A DNA stretch of 64,000 nucleotides, from assembly GCF_041908905.1 (NCBI RefSeq), contig NZ_JAYREK010000006.1, forward strand, positions 86,066 to 150,065, in the 5' to 3' direction. The position numbers were made by a program, and so were the translations under genes. The notes beneath the pieces were generated by a model. That model was not told where the DNA came from, searched no databases, and saw only the letters and a list, made by a program, of their open reading frames with translations. Below are positions 28,301 to 37,059 of the stretch, one piece after another. This DNA comes from Zoogloea sp041908905. GTDB taxonomy: Bacteria; Pseudomonadota; Gammaproteobacteria; Burkholderiales; Rhodocyclaceae. Position 1 is the first letter of the stretch. Every line of letters begins with the position of its first letter.

Positions 28301-31300
28301 AAGCTGAGCTTCATCGGTACCGGCGCGTGGGCCCAGTTCGAGGAGGCGCTGCGCACCGTCTTCTACGACGACGCCAACCCCAATGCCACCGCCGGTGCCC
28401 GCACCATCACCGTCACCATCCAGGACGGCTCGATCACCACCAGCGCCGACGGCTCCAGCGACACCGACAACAGCCTCACCGCGGTGGCCAGCACCACCCT
28501 CACCGTGATCTGGGCTCCGGTGGTCGACCTCGACGGCGAAGCCACGGCCAACGTGGATGACCGCAGCTACGCCATCACCTACACCGAGAACGGCGCGCCG
28601 CTTGCCATCGCCGCACCCGATGCCAGCATCACCGACCTCGACGGCAACATCAAGGAGGTGAAGGTCAGCCTGCGCAGCGGCGATGTGAACGCTCCGGTCG
28701 GCGCGGCCGACAGGCTGTCCATCAGCGCCTCGATGGTGACCCTGCTGCAGAGCAAGGGCATCACCACGGTGGTGAGCGGTGACAACCACACCGTCACCTT
28801 CACGGGCAACGCCGATGGTTCGGTGTTCCAGCTCGGCCTGCGCGCGGTCAAGTACAGCAGCACCTCCGACTCGCCGGCCCAGGCCCTCGTCCGCTACGTG
28901 GATGTCACCACCATCGACATGCAGAACCACGTCGGTGTCGGAGCGACCACCACCATCAACATCGTGCCGGTCAATGACGCCCCGACCGCCGTGGCCGACA
29001 TCCACACCGTCGGCGAGGCCGGCGGCCTGCTCAACGGCACGCCGGGCTCGAGCCCGGTCGGCAACGTCTTCGACAACGACACCGACCCGGACCTCTACCA
29101 GTCGTCCGACCCGACCCAGGCCGAAACGCAGACCGTCACCGCGGTCAGCTTCGGTGCCAGCGCGGGCGTCGTGGGCAGCGCCCTCGCGGGGCAGTACGGC
29201 AGTCTCGTCCTGAACCCCGACGGCAGCTACGAGTATCAGGTGCACGACGACAACACCGCCGTGCAGGCGCTGCGCACCAGCAGTGACACGCTGACCGAGG
29301 TCTTTACCTACACCATGCGCGACAGCGGTGGTGCCACCAGCAGCGCCACGCTGACGGTGACGATCACCGGCGCCAACGACACCCCGGTCATCACCGTCGG
29401 CGTGTCCGACAGCGACGCCGCCGACATCAGCGAGACCAACGCCACCGTCGCCACCAGCGGCACCCTGTCGGTGGTCGATGTGGACCTCACGGACAGTGTG
29501 ACGGCCAGCGTGGTGTCGGTCGTCGCCAGCGGCGCCACCAGCGGCCTCGCCGCCGACAACGCCACGCTGCGCTCCATGCTGCACGTGGATGCCGGCGCGA
29601 TCATCGACGCGACCCACAACAACGGCACCCTCAACTGGAATTTCAACTCGGCCACGACCCAGCTCGTGCCCGACCTCGCGGCCTACAACAATGCCCTGTT
29701 CATGTGGATGGGCTCGCATATCGGCCCGATGCCGGTTCTGGCCAACTACACGACGTCTCAGCCTTACAACGAGACCTTCAATTATCTTGCCAAGGGCGAG
29801 ACGCTCACCCTGACCTACACGGTCGGCGTAACCGACCTTGCAAATACCAGCACCACGAAGTCGATCACCATCAACATCACCGGCACCAACGATGTACCGG
29901 TGATCGGCGTCATCGCCCAGACCGACCTCAACGAGCAGACCGACACCGCGGCCCTCACCGCCACGATCCCGGTCAGCTTCACCGACGCCGACCTCGCCGA
30001 CGTGGGCCACAGCGCCAGCGTCACCGCCGTGGTCGCCACCGGCCAGACCGCTGGCCTCGCCCTCGACGACGCGGGGCTCATCGCCCTCGTCACCCCGGGG
30101 GCGGTGAGCAAGGCCGCCGGCGGCAGCGCCGGTTCGTTGAGCCTCGGCTTCAGCGCGCCGGCCTCGGCCTTGGATTACCTTGCCGACGGGCAGGTGCTGA
30201 CCCTCACCTACACCGTGGCCATCGACGACGGCGACGGCGCCGTGGTCAGCCAGGACTTCGTCGTCACCGTCACCGGCACCAACGACGTTCCGCTCCTCAG
30301 CGCCACCGACGTGACCGGCGCGGTCAGCGAAGCCGGCGGCAGCGGCCTGCTCAGCGACAGCGGCACGATCGGCTTCACCGATGTCGACGTCACCGACCTG
30401 CCCACCGCCACCTTCGCGGTCGCGTCGATCAGCGCGGTCAAGGCCGACGGTCTCACGCCGCTCGTCCTCAGTGGCGCGCAGCAGACCGCCATCGGCGCCG
30501 CCTTCTCCCTCGCCCCGGATGTCGCCAACACCCACGACGGCACCATCGGCTGGGACTACAGCATCGCCGAGACCGAGGTGGACTTCCTCGCCGCCGGCGA
30601 GCAGGTCACCGCGGTGTTCACCGTCACGGTCAATGACGGGAAGGGCGGCGTGGTCGACCAGGACGTCACGGTGACCCTCAACGGCACCAACGACGTGCCC
30701 GTGGTCAGTGCGGTCGACGTTGCCGGCGAACTTGGCGAAATCGGCGGTGCCGGCACCCTGACCGACACCGGCTCGATCACCTTTGCCGACCTCGACCTCA
30801 CCGACCTGCCGACGGCCAGCCACGTCCTCAAGTCCCTCGACGCGCTCAAGCACGACGGCACGACCCCGCTCACCCTGAGCGCCGGCCAGGTCGCCGCGCT
30901 CACCGACGCCTTCTCGCTCGCCGCGGGTGGCGCCAACAACCACGACGGCAGCATCGACTGGACCTACGCCATCGCCGAAGCCGATGTGGACTTCCTCGGC
31001 CAGGGCGACAGCGTCACCGCGGTGTTCACCGTCACCGTCGATGACGGCCACGGCGGCCTTGCCAGCCAGGACGTCACCGTGACCCTCACCGGCACCAATG
31101 ACGCGCCGATTCTCGACCTCAACGGGGCCGTCCCGGGTGTCGACACGTCCGTCATGTTCAACGTCCGTGGCGACGCGGTGGCGCTGTTCGCCCAGGACGA
31201 GTCCGGCAATCTCAACCAGCTCGTGCTGGCCGACAAGGACGACGGCGACCTTATCGCCGGGATCAGCCTCACGCTCAATCCCGACGACGCGCTCGACAAC

Positions 31301-34300
31301 CTCGGCGAGGTGGTTTACGAGTCGCTGTTCTCCACCCAAGGCGGCGGCACTTTCACGGCCGACGGCTACACCCTGACCATCGCAGGCAACGGCACCGCCG
31401 ACAGCCCGCTCACCATCAGCGGCGCCGGCTCGGTGGCCGCCTACGAGGCCGCGCTGGCCACGCTGCGCTACCTCAACACCAATCAGAACGCCTTCGCCGG
31501 CAACCGCGCCATCGACGTCACCGTCACCGACGTCGGCACCACGCTGCCCGGCAACAACGCGGCGCCGCTGTCCACCAGCGCCACGCTGACCGTCAGCGTC
31601 AACTGGAACCCGGTGGTCGACCTCAACGGCCCGGGCAGCCAGGCCGGCCTGCCGCTGGACGCCAACGTCCAGCGCGACTACCTGGCCAGCTTCGTCGAGA
31701 AGCAGCCGACGATCACCTACATCGCCTCCAACAAGGCCACCCTGTTCGACCAGAACGGCCTCATCAGCCGCGTCGAGGTCGACCTCACCAACGCCCAGGA
31801 CGGCAGCGCCGAAACCCTGTCGGTCAGCGCCAACGTCATCTCCATCCTGGCGGGCCTCGGCATCACCACCACCATCGCGGCGGACAAGCACAGCGTGCTG
31901 TTCGAAAGCACTGATCCGGCCGGTCGCGACGTCTCGCAGTTCCAGATCGGCGTGCGCGGCGTCGAGTACGCCAACAGCAGCAACGCGCCGACCGAAGGCG
32001 TGCTGCGCGAAGTCACCGTGGTGCCGTTCGATACCGACGGCGCGAAGGGTGTCTCCGCCACGTCGTACATCGGCGTGCAGGGCGTCAATGTGCCGCCGAC
32101 GCTGCAGGACATCACCGCCGGCAGCGTGTCCGAAGTCAATCAGGCCGACAGCAGCGCCTGGACCGACGCCGGCCTCAGCGGCACCCTGGTCGGTGCCGAC
32201 GAAGACCTGCAGACCCTCACCTATGGCATCAGCGGTGGCACCACCGGCGGCAGCTACACCGAGGGGATGGTCACCTACAACGTCAGCAAGGCCGGCAGCT
32301 ACGGCACCCTCTACGTCGACTCCGCCAGCGGCGACTACCTGTACGTGCCCGACAGCACCAAGGTGAATGCCCTCACCGCGGGTGAGGCGCAAACCGAGAG
32401 CTTCACCGTCACGGTATGGGACGGTGTCGCGGCGGCCGTCACCAAGACCTACACCATCAATCTCACGGGTGCCAACGACGCCCCGACAGTGGTGGGCGCG
32501 CTCAGCGACGACGCGAATGAAGCCGGTGCGCTCTTCACCCGCGATCTGCTGGCGGGTGCGGCTGACGCGGACGCCGGCGAGACTGCGACGCTGACGATCG
32601 TCAACGTGACGTACGCAGTGGATGGCGGCGGGGCCACCAGCACGGCCCCGGCCGGCTTCAGCCTGGCCGGGAGCACCCTGAGCATCGATCCGTCCAACCC
32701 GGCCTTCGACTCTCTGGCCAAGGGCGAGACCACCACCGTCGTGGTCAGCTATCAGGTCAAGGACGTCCAGGGCGCCACTGTCGCCCAGACCGAGACGGTC
32801 ACGATCACCGGCACCAACGACGTGCCGACGGTCATCGCGCTGGGCACCGACAGCACGGGCGGTGTGACGGAAGACAGCGCGGTGGATGCGCTCACCGGGA
32901 CGCTGGGCACCACCGGGGCGATCGCGTTTGCCGACATCGACCTGATCGACGTGCACACCGGCACGGTGGCGGCGGACGCCGCCAACACGCTGGGCGGCAC
33001 GCTGAGCCTGGGCGCGGTGACGGAAGACGCGGCCATCGAAGGCGGCAGCATCGGCTGGACCTACCGCGTGGCCAACAGCGCCACCCAGTACCTGGCGGCC
33101 GGCGAGACCGCGACCGAAGTGTTCACGGTCACGCTGGACGACGGCCAGGGCGGCACGGTGGATCAGACCGTCACGGTCACGATCACCGGCACCAACGACG
33201 CGCCGACGGTCATCGCGCTGGGCACCGACAGCACGGGCGGGGTGACGGAAGACAGCGCGGTGGATGCGCTCACCGGGACGCTGGGCACCACCGGGGTGAT
33301 CGCGTTTGCCGACATCGACCTGATCGACGTGCACACCGCCACGGTGGCGGCGGACGCCGCCAACACGCTGGGCGGCACGCTGAGCCTGGGCGCGGTGACG
33401 GAAGACGCGGCCACCGAAGGCGGCAGCATCGGCTGGACCTACAGCGTGGCCAACAGCGCCACCCAGTACCTGGCGGCCGGCGAGACCGCGACCGAAGTGT
33501 TCACGGTCACGCTGGACGACGGCGAGGGCGGCACGGTGGATCAGACCGTCACGGTCACGATCACCGGCACCAACGACGTGCCTGTGCTGACCACCGACGA
33601 CGCCACTGCCCGTGAGCGTGGTGGGGCGGCCAACGCGCTGGCCGGTTTTGACGGCGTGGGCAATGTGCTCGCCAACGATACGGATGAGGATCTCATCGAC
33701 ACCCTCAACGTGGTCGAGATCACCGCGCTGACCGGCGTGGGCAGCGCCACCGCGGTGGCGCCGGACTCCACCAGCAGCGTCGGCTACATCGAGGTGGAGG
33801 GGGCCTACGGCAAGCTGCGCATCGGTGCCGACGGCAGCTACCGCTACCTGATCAACGAGTCGAACGGTGACGTTCAGGCGCTGCGGACCACCTCCGACAC
33901 GCTGCAGGACGTGTTCGAGTATCGCGTCACCGACGGCATTGCCCAGGTTGCTTCCACCCTGACGATCACCGTCGAGGGGGCCAACGACGCGCCGACCCAG
34001 ATCCACCTGAGCAACACGGCGCTCACCGAGATCACTGGCGCCAACGCCGTCACGGCGTCCGTCGTGGATGTCGGCACGCTCTCCACCGACGATGTGGATG
34101 CCGGCGACAGCTTCACCTACGACATCATCGGTGGAACCCAGCAGTTCTACTTCCAGATCGCGTCGGTGGGTGGCGAACCCACGCTGCAGCTGAAGGCGGG
34201 CGTACCCCTCAATGCCGAGTTCCTGTCGGCATACAGCGTGGTGGTGCGGAGCACCGATGCGCTGGGCCTCTCCACCTTCCAGACCTTTGTGGTCAACATC

Positions 34301-37018
34301 AACGACGTGAACGAGTTCCAGGTCACCACCCCGGTGTTCGACGTGGAATCGATGGACGTGGGGATTGCGCCCAACACCGTGCCGGAGAACACGGCGGTCG
34401 ATACCTTCATCGGCATCACGGCCAGTGCCTCCGACGCCGATGCCAGCAACAACACCATCACCTACAGCCTGGTCGGCAGCCTGGCCGGTGCGCCTTACAC
34501 CGCCAACGAGTTCAAGATCGATGCGGCAAGCGGCCAGATTTCTGTGGCAGGCCCGATCAACCGTGAAGTGGGTGGGGAGACCCGCACGATCTACGTGAAG
34601 GCTCTGTCGGCGGATGGCTCCTCGAAGATCGGCACGCTGCAGATCTTCATCAGCGACGTGAATGAGTTCGCCGTTGCCGCCCCGACCGACATCAACGTCG
34701 CCGCCAACGTGGTGACCGAAAACGCCGCGATCGACACCCGCGTCGGCATCACCGCCCGCGCCGTCGATGCGGACGCCACCACCAACACCGTGAGCTACGC
34801 GCTGGTCGATGCCGACGGCGCCGCCTACAGCGGCACCGAGTTCGAGATCGACGCCGTGACCGGCGTTGTGACTGTGGCCGGCAGCATCGACCGCGAGCTG
34901 GGTGCAACCCGCACGATCTACGTCAAGGCCACCTCGGCCGATGGCTCGACCGCAAATCAGTCCTTTACGGTCGCTGTCACCGACCTGAACGACAACGCGC
35001 CGGTCTTCACCAGCGGCGCCAGCGGCAGCGTGGCGGAGAACGCCCCGACCAGCACCGTGATCTACGCGGCCAGCGCCACCGACGCGGACGCCACCGCGGC
35101 CTTCAACACCGTGAGCTACGCGCTCAAGGACGGCGGCGACAAGGCGCTGCTCAACATCGACGCGGCCACCGGCGATGTCACGCTGAAGGCCTCGGCCGAC
35201 TTCGAGACCAAGGCGGTCTACACCTTCACTGTGCTGGGCAGCGACGGTAATCACGTCACCGAGCGTGCCGTGACGGTCAATGTCGGCAATGTGGACGAGG
35301 CTGCCACCGGGACCCTCACGGTCAGCGGCGCCGCGCAGCAGGGCGGCACCCTCACCGCTAGCCTGTCGGCGACCGACGTGGATGGCGCCATCACCGGCAT
35401 CGCCTACCAGTGGCAGGAGCGTGTGGCGGGCAACTGGCAGAACATCCCGGGTGCCACCAGCGCGACCTTCGAGCTCGGCAACGACCAGGACGTGGTCGGC
35501 CGTGTCGGCCGGGTGGTTGTCACCACCACCGACGCGCTGGGCGGGACGACGGTGTTCCGCAGCAGCGCGGTGACCATCGCCAACGTGAACGACACCCCCA
35601 CCGGCGAGCCGGCCATCACCGGCACGCTGAGCCAGGGCCAGACGCTCACCGCGAGCGCCGGCACCCTGGTGGATCCGGACGGCCTCGGCGTCATCAGCTA
35701 CCAGTGGCTGGCCGAGGGCTCGGTGATCGGCGGCGCCACCGGCTCAACCCTAGTGCTCGGCGAGGCGCAGGTCGGCAAGGCCATCTCGGTGGTCGCCAGC
35801 TACACCGACGGCTTCGGCCAGGCCGAGAGCGTCACCAGCAGCCGCACGGCGGCGGTGCGCAACGTCAATGACGCGCCCACCGGCAGCCTCGGCATCTCCG
35901 GCACGCCGATCCAGAACGCCACCCTCAGCGTCGTCAGCACCCTGGCGGACGCGGATGGCCTCGGCTCCGTCACCTACAAGTGGATGAGCGGCAGCACCCA
36001 GCTTGGCACCGGCAGCAGCTACACCCTCGGCGCCGACGACGTGGGCCGCAGCATCCACGTGGTGGCCAGCTGGACCGATGGCCACGGCACCGCCGAGAGC
36101 GTCAGCAGCGTGGCCACCAGCCCGGTGGCCAACGTCAACGACGCGCCGACCGGCAGCCTCACGGTGAGCGGCAGCGCCGAAGAGGGCCAGACCCTCAGCG
36201 CGGTGAGCACCCTCGCCGACGCCGACGGCCTGGGCGTGCTGGCCTACCAGTGGCTGGCCGACGGCGTGGCGATCAGCGGCGCCACCGGCAGCAGCTTCGT
36301 GCTCACCCCGGGCCAGGTCGGCAAGGTCATCTCGGTGCAGGCCAGCTGGACCGACGGGCAGGGCACGGCGGAGCAGGTCACCAGCAGCGCCACCGCCAAG
36401 GTCAACGCCGTCAGCACGGCGGGCGAGGGCAGTGCCCCGACCCTCGGCGGCGGCACCGCGGGCGACGGCAACGGCGACGGCATCCCCGACGCCATCCAGA
36501 GCGCCGTGGCCTCGTCGGCGGTCACCGTCACCACCGGCGGCACGACCACCTCGTCCTACGTCACCCTGGTGGCGGGCTCCGATGCGGGCAAGGTGGCCGA
36601 TGGCGCCACCAACACGGTGACCAGCCTCAGCCAGACCGCCACCGCCGGTTACATGCCGGTCAACAGCGAAGCACCGCTGGGCAGCGTGACCTTCTCGGCG
36701 AGCACCGGCACCGTCTCGGGCCTTGAAGTTTTCAGTCTGTATGTCGATAACAACCTGGGCGTCAATGGCTACTGGGTGACCACCCCCCAAGGCACGCTGG
36801 TGAACCTGGCCAGCGAAGCCTACGGCGGCCGGATGGTGGTCGAGGGCGACAAGCTCCGCCTCGACTTCCAGATCCAGGACGGCAGCCTGCTCGACAAGGA
36901 CGGTGGTGCCGACGGCAGTGTCGCGGTGGATGGCGCGGTCGGCTACGTGCCCCTCAGCCTCATCGCCTACACCCCGGATGCGCCGGCCAACCACGAGAAC
37001 GCCCCGATCTGGGACTAA
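19322..37018 (+). CDS. giant type I-secreted repeat protein (5898 aa) with DUF4347-like N-terminus
   Basis: This very large (roughly 580 kDa) acidic Gly/Thr/Ala-rich protein is probably a surface adhesin or matrix protein exported by the upstream type I system. The start ATG has AGGAG seven bases upstream. Residues about 8-165 resemble DUF4347, with VVSHGGPG (H63) and LLYGCNVA (C106). Residues about 170-380 form a beta-rich module, then a Pro-rich linker. About 40 tandem domains of 90-150 residues follow, joined by NDAP/NDVP-type linkers and of VCBS, cadherin-like and Ig-like kinds; a canonical cadherin boundary (LNDNAPVF) occurs near residue 5225. Residues about 5710-5885 (GDGNGDGIPDAIQ, then NGYWVTTP and DKDGGADG) look like a choice-of-anchor-U module. 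I found no GGxGxDxUx RTX repeats. No membrane anchor is seen. Confidence 0.9.
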   Translation: MTTSTASQILFIDSRVTNADSLLASIDSNIEIVWLSADRDGLEQIADALAGRSGVSAVHVVSHGGPGYLSLGAGIVDTASLASHVAQMDTIRAALTDTADFLLYGCNVAEGDAGAAFIDALAGASGADVAASTDATGAAVLGGDWVLEAATGSIETAALEAPAYEGILAPSNAGFESDFSGWVSSDAVIGTGAVYSAGSNQWTVNPYGSKMAVVQPAGPSGELSGVYGALQVGSAAQTYLNSRFSNPTNFGYVYTDVTLAAGETFDMAWNYVATDYSPYNDASWVSVVNRSNASDTSMSIRPGAGSAFVGGQVSILGATVTGTGNYVTGNYGSTGWQTVTIVAGEAGTYRIGFAVFNLADTILSPYLFVDQAAGTTLKNGTPYGPVPAPAVLPPPPVAPNAAPVFSGTTYSSGSNTYTDTAGNDTFLTAIGKLNATDADGNPLTFSVIGGNSSTTRSTAYGTFTITNASTGEFTYTPNNAAIQGLKSSVTDSFSITVSDGKGGSASTTVSFAINGANDTTVFGGVNSGAVQEDGIASASGTITAADRDTGDATILPTAMASIYGTFIADASGNWTYALKNTSTAVQSLNAGQTVFDTFSVTTAGGASQTVTIAVTGVNDRPTFSSSAKLLTLAEDASPTTGPTVATLFGGRFGDVDSGASLGGVLVTANAATAGQGTWLYKAVGGAWTAIPTSGLSTTHALALDADTQIKFVPALNYNGTPGVLTVYAADDQYAGGFSTSAGEVLADTGAEGVSVAGVSLSITISAVNDAPTFSPATDVAVGFAESALPDSVADLTTAAGAALSGSVAATDVENDALTFAIQGGSVVGGLSVLQGTYGKLSLNPLTGAWTYLPNKTVAINALDVGETGVDSFTLRVADPSGASATKVLAVSITGANDTPVLQAAVSDQAFAGPGEWVFQIPVSTITDAEGTGLTYAATLSNGDPLPGWLSFDPVTRTFSGNPPKSVENTDFAITITATDNHGQAVSETFTVSLGGNLNDVPTGGVTITNTTDAVRGTATLRQGDVLNAANSLVDGDGLGAVTYTWYANGVVIGNGDSLTLSQAEVGKFITVVASYTDAGGVVESVSSVKTGAVVNVNDAPTGVPTAVLAQGTEDNAYYVTQADLLKGLSDADGDTMTTGSLVVLDGNGDPVVGATVSALNPDGSYKILLPANANGTFTLAYLVSDGVASTAAAQTFTITPVNDVPAGTASAALVDGTEDQPYTVSALALLAGFSDAEYDNLSVINLKADHGSVKDNGDGTYTITPELNYNGVVSLSYSIVDSKGGAVAASQSLVLSATDDAPALTGVVTNHSVSENVALTPFTVAGLFSEVDGGTLNYTATLADGSPLPGWLSFDPLTGTFSGLPGSGDVGAIGIKVTAHDGAGGTGQATPITFVLTVDGVPTTAADAPISLQEDHSYVFTPSDFGAVDSAQLVRIDSLPGAGTLWHDGVAVIGQHDVPLADIIDGKLTYVPAQDGNGAPYATIGFALGNAAGFGASHTLTVSVAPVNDAPTATGLTDTVHYLAGATSVGIGNVVVTDVDGDTVTAVLTLATPAAGALTTGTFGDATSTYNASTGQWSVNGSVADVNAALADVRFQPVANWSADVGISTLIRDASGTGPAAGSITLTSGGGSAAVDVTVVDATNLTGTVGFTEGDASVALADIVVSDSLAGDTVTAVLTLDTPQAGVLTTGTFGAATATYNASTGIWTVSGSVDDVNAALAAVSFTPATDWNGTVHISTLVRGSAGTGPTIGTLTLTGTAQNDAPTSSNDSLTQLEDAVRVLTIADFGAYADVDGDALAGVRITTPPLAGTLEHNLGTAFAPDWQPVGSNDDISAADISAGKLRFVPSANASGAAYTTLEFQVSDGTTLSASAYTLTINVLAVNDGPALTGAQASLTAGTEDNAYSVSLADLLAGYTDAEGGTLSVVNLKANHGSVVDNGDGTYTIKPEADYNGTVTLSYDLLDGQGASTAATLQFVLNPTDDAPRLAIPLDNVVALQGTAITSFSVASHFSEADGATLNYTATLADGSPLPAWLIFNPLTGEFSGTPDDSMVGAIGVKVTAYDGAGATGASVPATFLLTVTSTPSATNDSVSTLKNTPIVLSMGDFGEYSDPQGGAEHYVIITALPTQGTLWFDGLAITAGNMANTSGLPSGTSPLPAGEVGYWVSVNDIVAGKLSFQPDTDFAGSVHLEFKVEKNPISYTSYTLAIDVADTNDAPALTSAPAVLTSVDEDVAKVVTLTELLQGYTDPEGQPLMVVGLTADHGTVTDNGNGTYTVTPALNYNGKIILSYGVSDGVNTLATDLSYNLLPVNDAPVLANPVGDKTLAAVQAGITLPSDIFTDVDGDLLNVTPTQTSGDPLPAWMSWDGTQLKLAGTPPGGTPYIDILLTAADGNGGSATSTFRISLTAGAAGNGVETANNPGSVSVSADTAPTGGVYAAGTVLTATVSDIDGYNSAITYQWQMSADGVSGWTAISGATTHQLTLGLTESDQYVRVTAYYTDGGNILETPVSSPAIQVALQDHAGAVSISGTPASGYTLAATLTDSDGLIGASPTYTWKADGTTVQTGSSNAYTLTNNEGGKTISVEVSYTDDKGFATTVSATDPTPVQLGAVPPVPAVQTAEVTEAGGIANADSGSGASGNLLAGATDANAGDTFTFDSVRTGSVAGLGAPAQLDPLNPDYVVLDGTYGQLRVDLATGDYTYTLFDNSSAVQALRAGDTAYDAFNYTLKDSTDLTGTESLTITVHGADDAPTGTGLPASASVTEDVSTAVDLSALTLADVDGIGTDTYTLTIAAGTVGAILTATSGGGVTVGGSASGTLTLTGTLADLATFIGSATALHYTGKLNDDTSDTLSVTLQDVTTAGKPVVTLGAVAVDITPVNDAPTIDLDADGSSGAAGTAYTTAYTARSHVPVQVVDSDVTILDPDQIAGVSDTITMATVAITNGALDNLFGSNETLTATGPSIVTVDGEVRFTFANYDASDASTYLVVAGNGSAKLSFIGTGAWAQFEEALRTVFYDDANPNATAGARTITVTIQDGSITTSADGSSDTDNSLTAVASTTLTVIWAPVVDLDGEATANVDDRSYAITYTENGAPLAIAAPDASITDLDGNIKEVKVSLRSGDVNAPVGAADRLSISASMVTLLQSKGITTVVSGDNHTVTFTGNADGSVFQLGLRAVKYSSTSDSPAQALVRYVDVTTIDMQNHVGVGATTTINIVPVNDAPTAVADIHTVGEAGGLLNGTPGSSPVGNVFDNDTDPDLYQSSDPTQAETQTVTAVSFGASAGVVGSALAGQYGSLVLNPDGSYEYQVHDDNTAVQALRTSSDTLTEVFTYTMRDSGGATSSATLTVTITGANDTPVITVGVSDSDAADISETNATVATSGTLSVVDVDLTDSVTASVVSVVASGATSGLAADNATLRSMLHVDAGAIIDATHNNGTLNWNFNSATTQLVPDLAAYNNALFMWMGSHIGPMPVLANYTTSQPYNETFNYLAKGETLTLTYTVGVTDLANTSTTKSITINITGTNDVPVIGVIAQTDLNEQTDTAALTATIPVSFTDADLADVGHSASVTAVVATGQTAGLALDDAGLIALVTPGAVSKAAGGSAGSLSLGFSAPASALDYLADGQVLTLTYTVAIDDGDGAVVSQDFVVTVTGTNDVPLLSATDVTGAVSEAGGSGLLSDSGTIGFTDVDVTDLPTATFAVASISAVKADGLTPLVLSGAQQTAIGAAFSLAPDVANTHDGTIGWDYSIAETEVDFLAAGEQVTAVFTVTVNDGKGGVVDQDVTVTLNGTNDVPVVSAVDVAGELGEIGGAGTLTDTGSITFADLDLTDLPTASHVLKSLDALKHDGTTPLTLSAGQVAALTDAFSLAAGGANNHDGSIDWTYAIAEADVDFLGQGDSVTAVFTVTVDDGHGGLASQDVTVTLTGTNDAPILDLNGAVPGVDTSVMFNVRGDAVALFAQDESGNLNQLVLADKDDGDLIAGISLTLNPDDALDNLGEVVYESLFSTQGGGTFTADGYTLTIAGNGTADSPLTISGAGSVAAYEAALATLRYLNTNQNAFAGNRAIDVTVTDVGTTLPGNNAAPLSTSATLTVSVNWNPVVDLNGPGSQAGLPLDANVQRDYLASFVEKQPTITYIASNKATLFDQNGLISRVEVDLTNAQDGSAETLSVSANVISILAGLGITTTIAADKHSVLFESTDPAGRDVSQFQIGVRGVEYANSSNAPTEGVLREVTVVPFDTDGAKGVSATSYIGVQGVNVPPTLQDITAGSVSEVNQADSSAWTDAGLSGTLVGADEDLQTLTYGISGGTTGGSYTEGMVTYNVSKAGSYGTLYVDSASGDYLYVPDSTKVNALTAGEAQTESFTVTVWDGVAAAVTKTYTINLTGANDAPTVVGALSDDANEAGALFTRDLLAGAADADAGETATLTIVNVTYAVDGGGATSTAPAGFSLAGSTLSIDPSNPAFDSLAKGETTTVVVSYQVKDVQGATVAQTETVTITGTNDVPTVIALGTDSTGGVTEDSAVDALTGTLGTTGAIAFADIDLIDVHTGTVAADAANTLGGTLSLGAVTEDAAIEGGSIGWTYRVANSATQYLAAGETATEVFTVTLDDGQGGTVDQTVTVTITGTNDAPTVIALGTDSTGGVTEDSAVDALTGTLGTTGVIAFADIDLIDVHTATVAADAANTLGGTLSLGAVTEDAATEGGSIGWTYSVANSATQYLAAGETATEVFTVTLDDGEGGTVDQTVTVTITGTNDVPVLTTDDATARERGGAANALAGFDGVGNVLANDTDEDLIDTLNVVEITALTGVGSATAVAPDSTSSVGYIEVEGAYGKLRIGADGSYRYLINESNGDVQALRTTSDTLQDVFEYRVTDGIAQVASTLTITVEGANDAPTQIHLSNTALTEITGANAVTASVVDVGTLSTDDVDAGDSFTYDIIGGTQQFYFQIASVGGEPTLQLKAGVPLNAEFLSAYSVVVRSTDALGLSTFQTFVVNINDVNEFQVTTPVFDVESMDVGIAPNTVPENTAVDTFIGITASASDADASNNTITYSLVGSLAGAPYTANEFKIDAASGQISVAGPINREVGGETRTIYVKALSADGSSKIGTLQIFISDVNEFAVAAPTDINVAANVVTENAAIDTRVGITARAVDADATTNTVSYALVDADGAAYSGTEFEIDAVTGVVTVAGSIDRELGATRTIYVKATSADGSTANQSFTVAVTDLNDNAPVFTSGASGSVAENAPTSTVIYAASATDADATAAFNTVSYALKDGGDKALLNIDAATGDVTLKASADFETKAVYTFTVLGSDGNHVTERAVTVNVGNVDEAATGTLTVSGAAQQGGTLTASLSATDVDGAITGIAYQWQERVAGNWQNIPGATSATFELGNDQDVVGRVGRVVVTTTDALGGTTVFRSSAVTIANVNDTPTGEPAITGTLSQGQTLTASAGTLVDPDGLGVISYQWLAEGSVIGGATGSTLVLGEAQVGKAISVVASYTDGFGQAESVTSSRTAAVRNVNDAPTGSLGISGTPIQNATLSVVSTLADADGLGSVTYKWMSGSTQLGTGSSYTLGADDVGRSIHVVASWTDGHGTAESVSSVATSPVANVNDAPTGSLTVSGSAEEGQTLSAVSTLADADGLGVLAYQWLADGVAISGATGSSFVLTPGQVGKVISVQASWTDGQGTAEQVTSSATAKVNAVSTAGEGSAPTLGGGTAGDGNGDGIPDAIQSAVASSAVTVTTGGTTTSSYVTLVAGSDAGKVADGATNTVTSLSQTATAGYMPVNSEAPLGSVTFSASTGTVSGLEVFSLYVDNNLGVNGYWVTTPQGTLVNLASEAYGGRMVVEGDKLRLDFQIQDGSLLDKDGGADGSVAVDGAVGYVPLSLIAYTPDAPANHENAPIWD
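32822..33577 (+). repeat. tandem duplication of a 378-bp (126-aa) coding repeat
   Basis: Copy 1 is 32822-33199 and copy 2 is 33200-33577, inside the giant exoprotein gene (residues 4501-4626 and 4627-4752). By my alignment they differ at 7 of 378 bases, and 6 of these change the amino acid. Other repeats in the gene are far more diverged, so this is the most recent duplication. Confidence 0.9.
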
Positions 37019-37059
37019 GCGCCGCTCGCCAATCGAACTCTGGAATCAAAGGAACGATC

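Noticed and set aside
17732..35254. Two very long leftward open frames (17732-24763 and 25094-35254) opposite the giant exoprotein and TolC-like genes
   Set aside because: They are antisense shadows created by extreme GC third-position bias. The products are low-complexity Gly/Val/His/Arg/Asp strings without domains, while the rightward frame has clear domains and ribosome binding sites.
19322..37018. Possible CRISPR-like or tandem DNA repeat array
   Set aside because: The repeats are in-frame protein domains of 90-150 codons with no short regular spacers.
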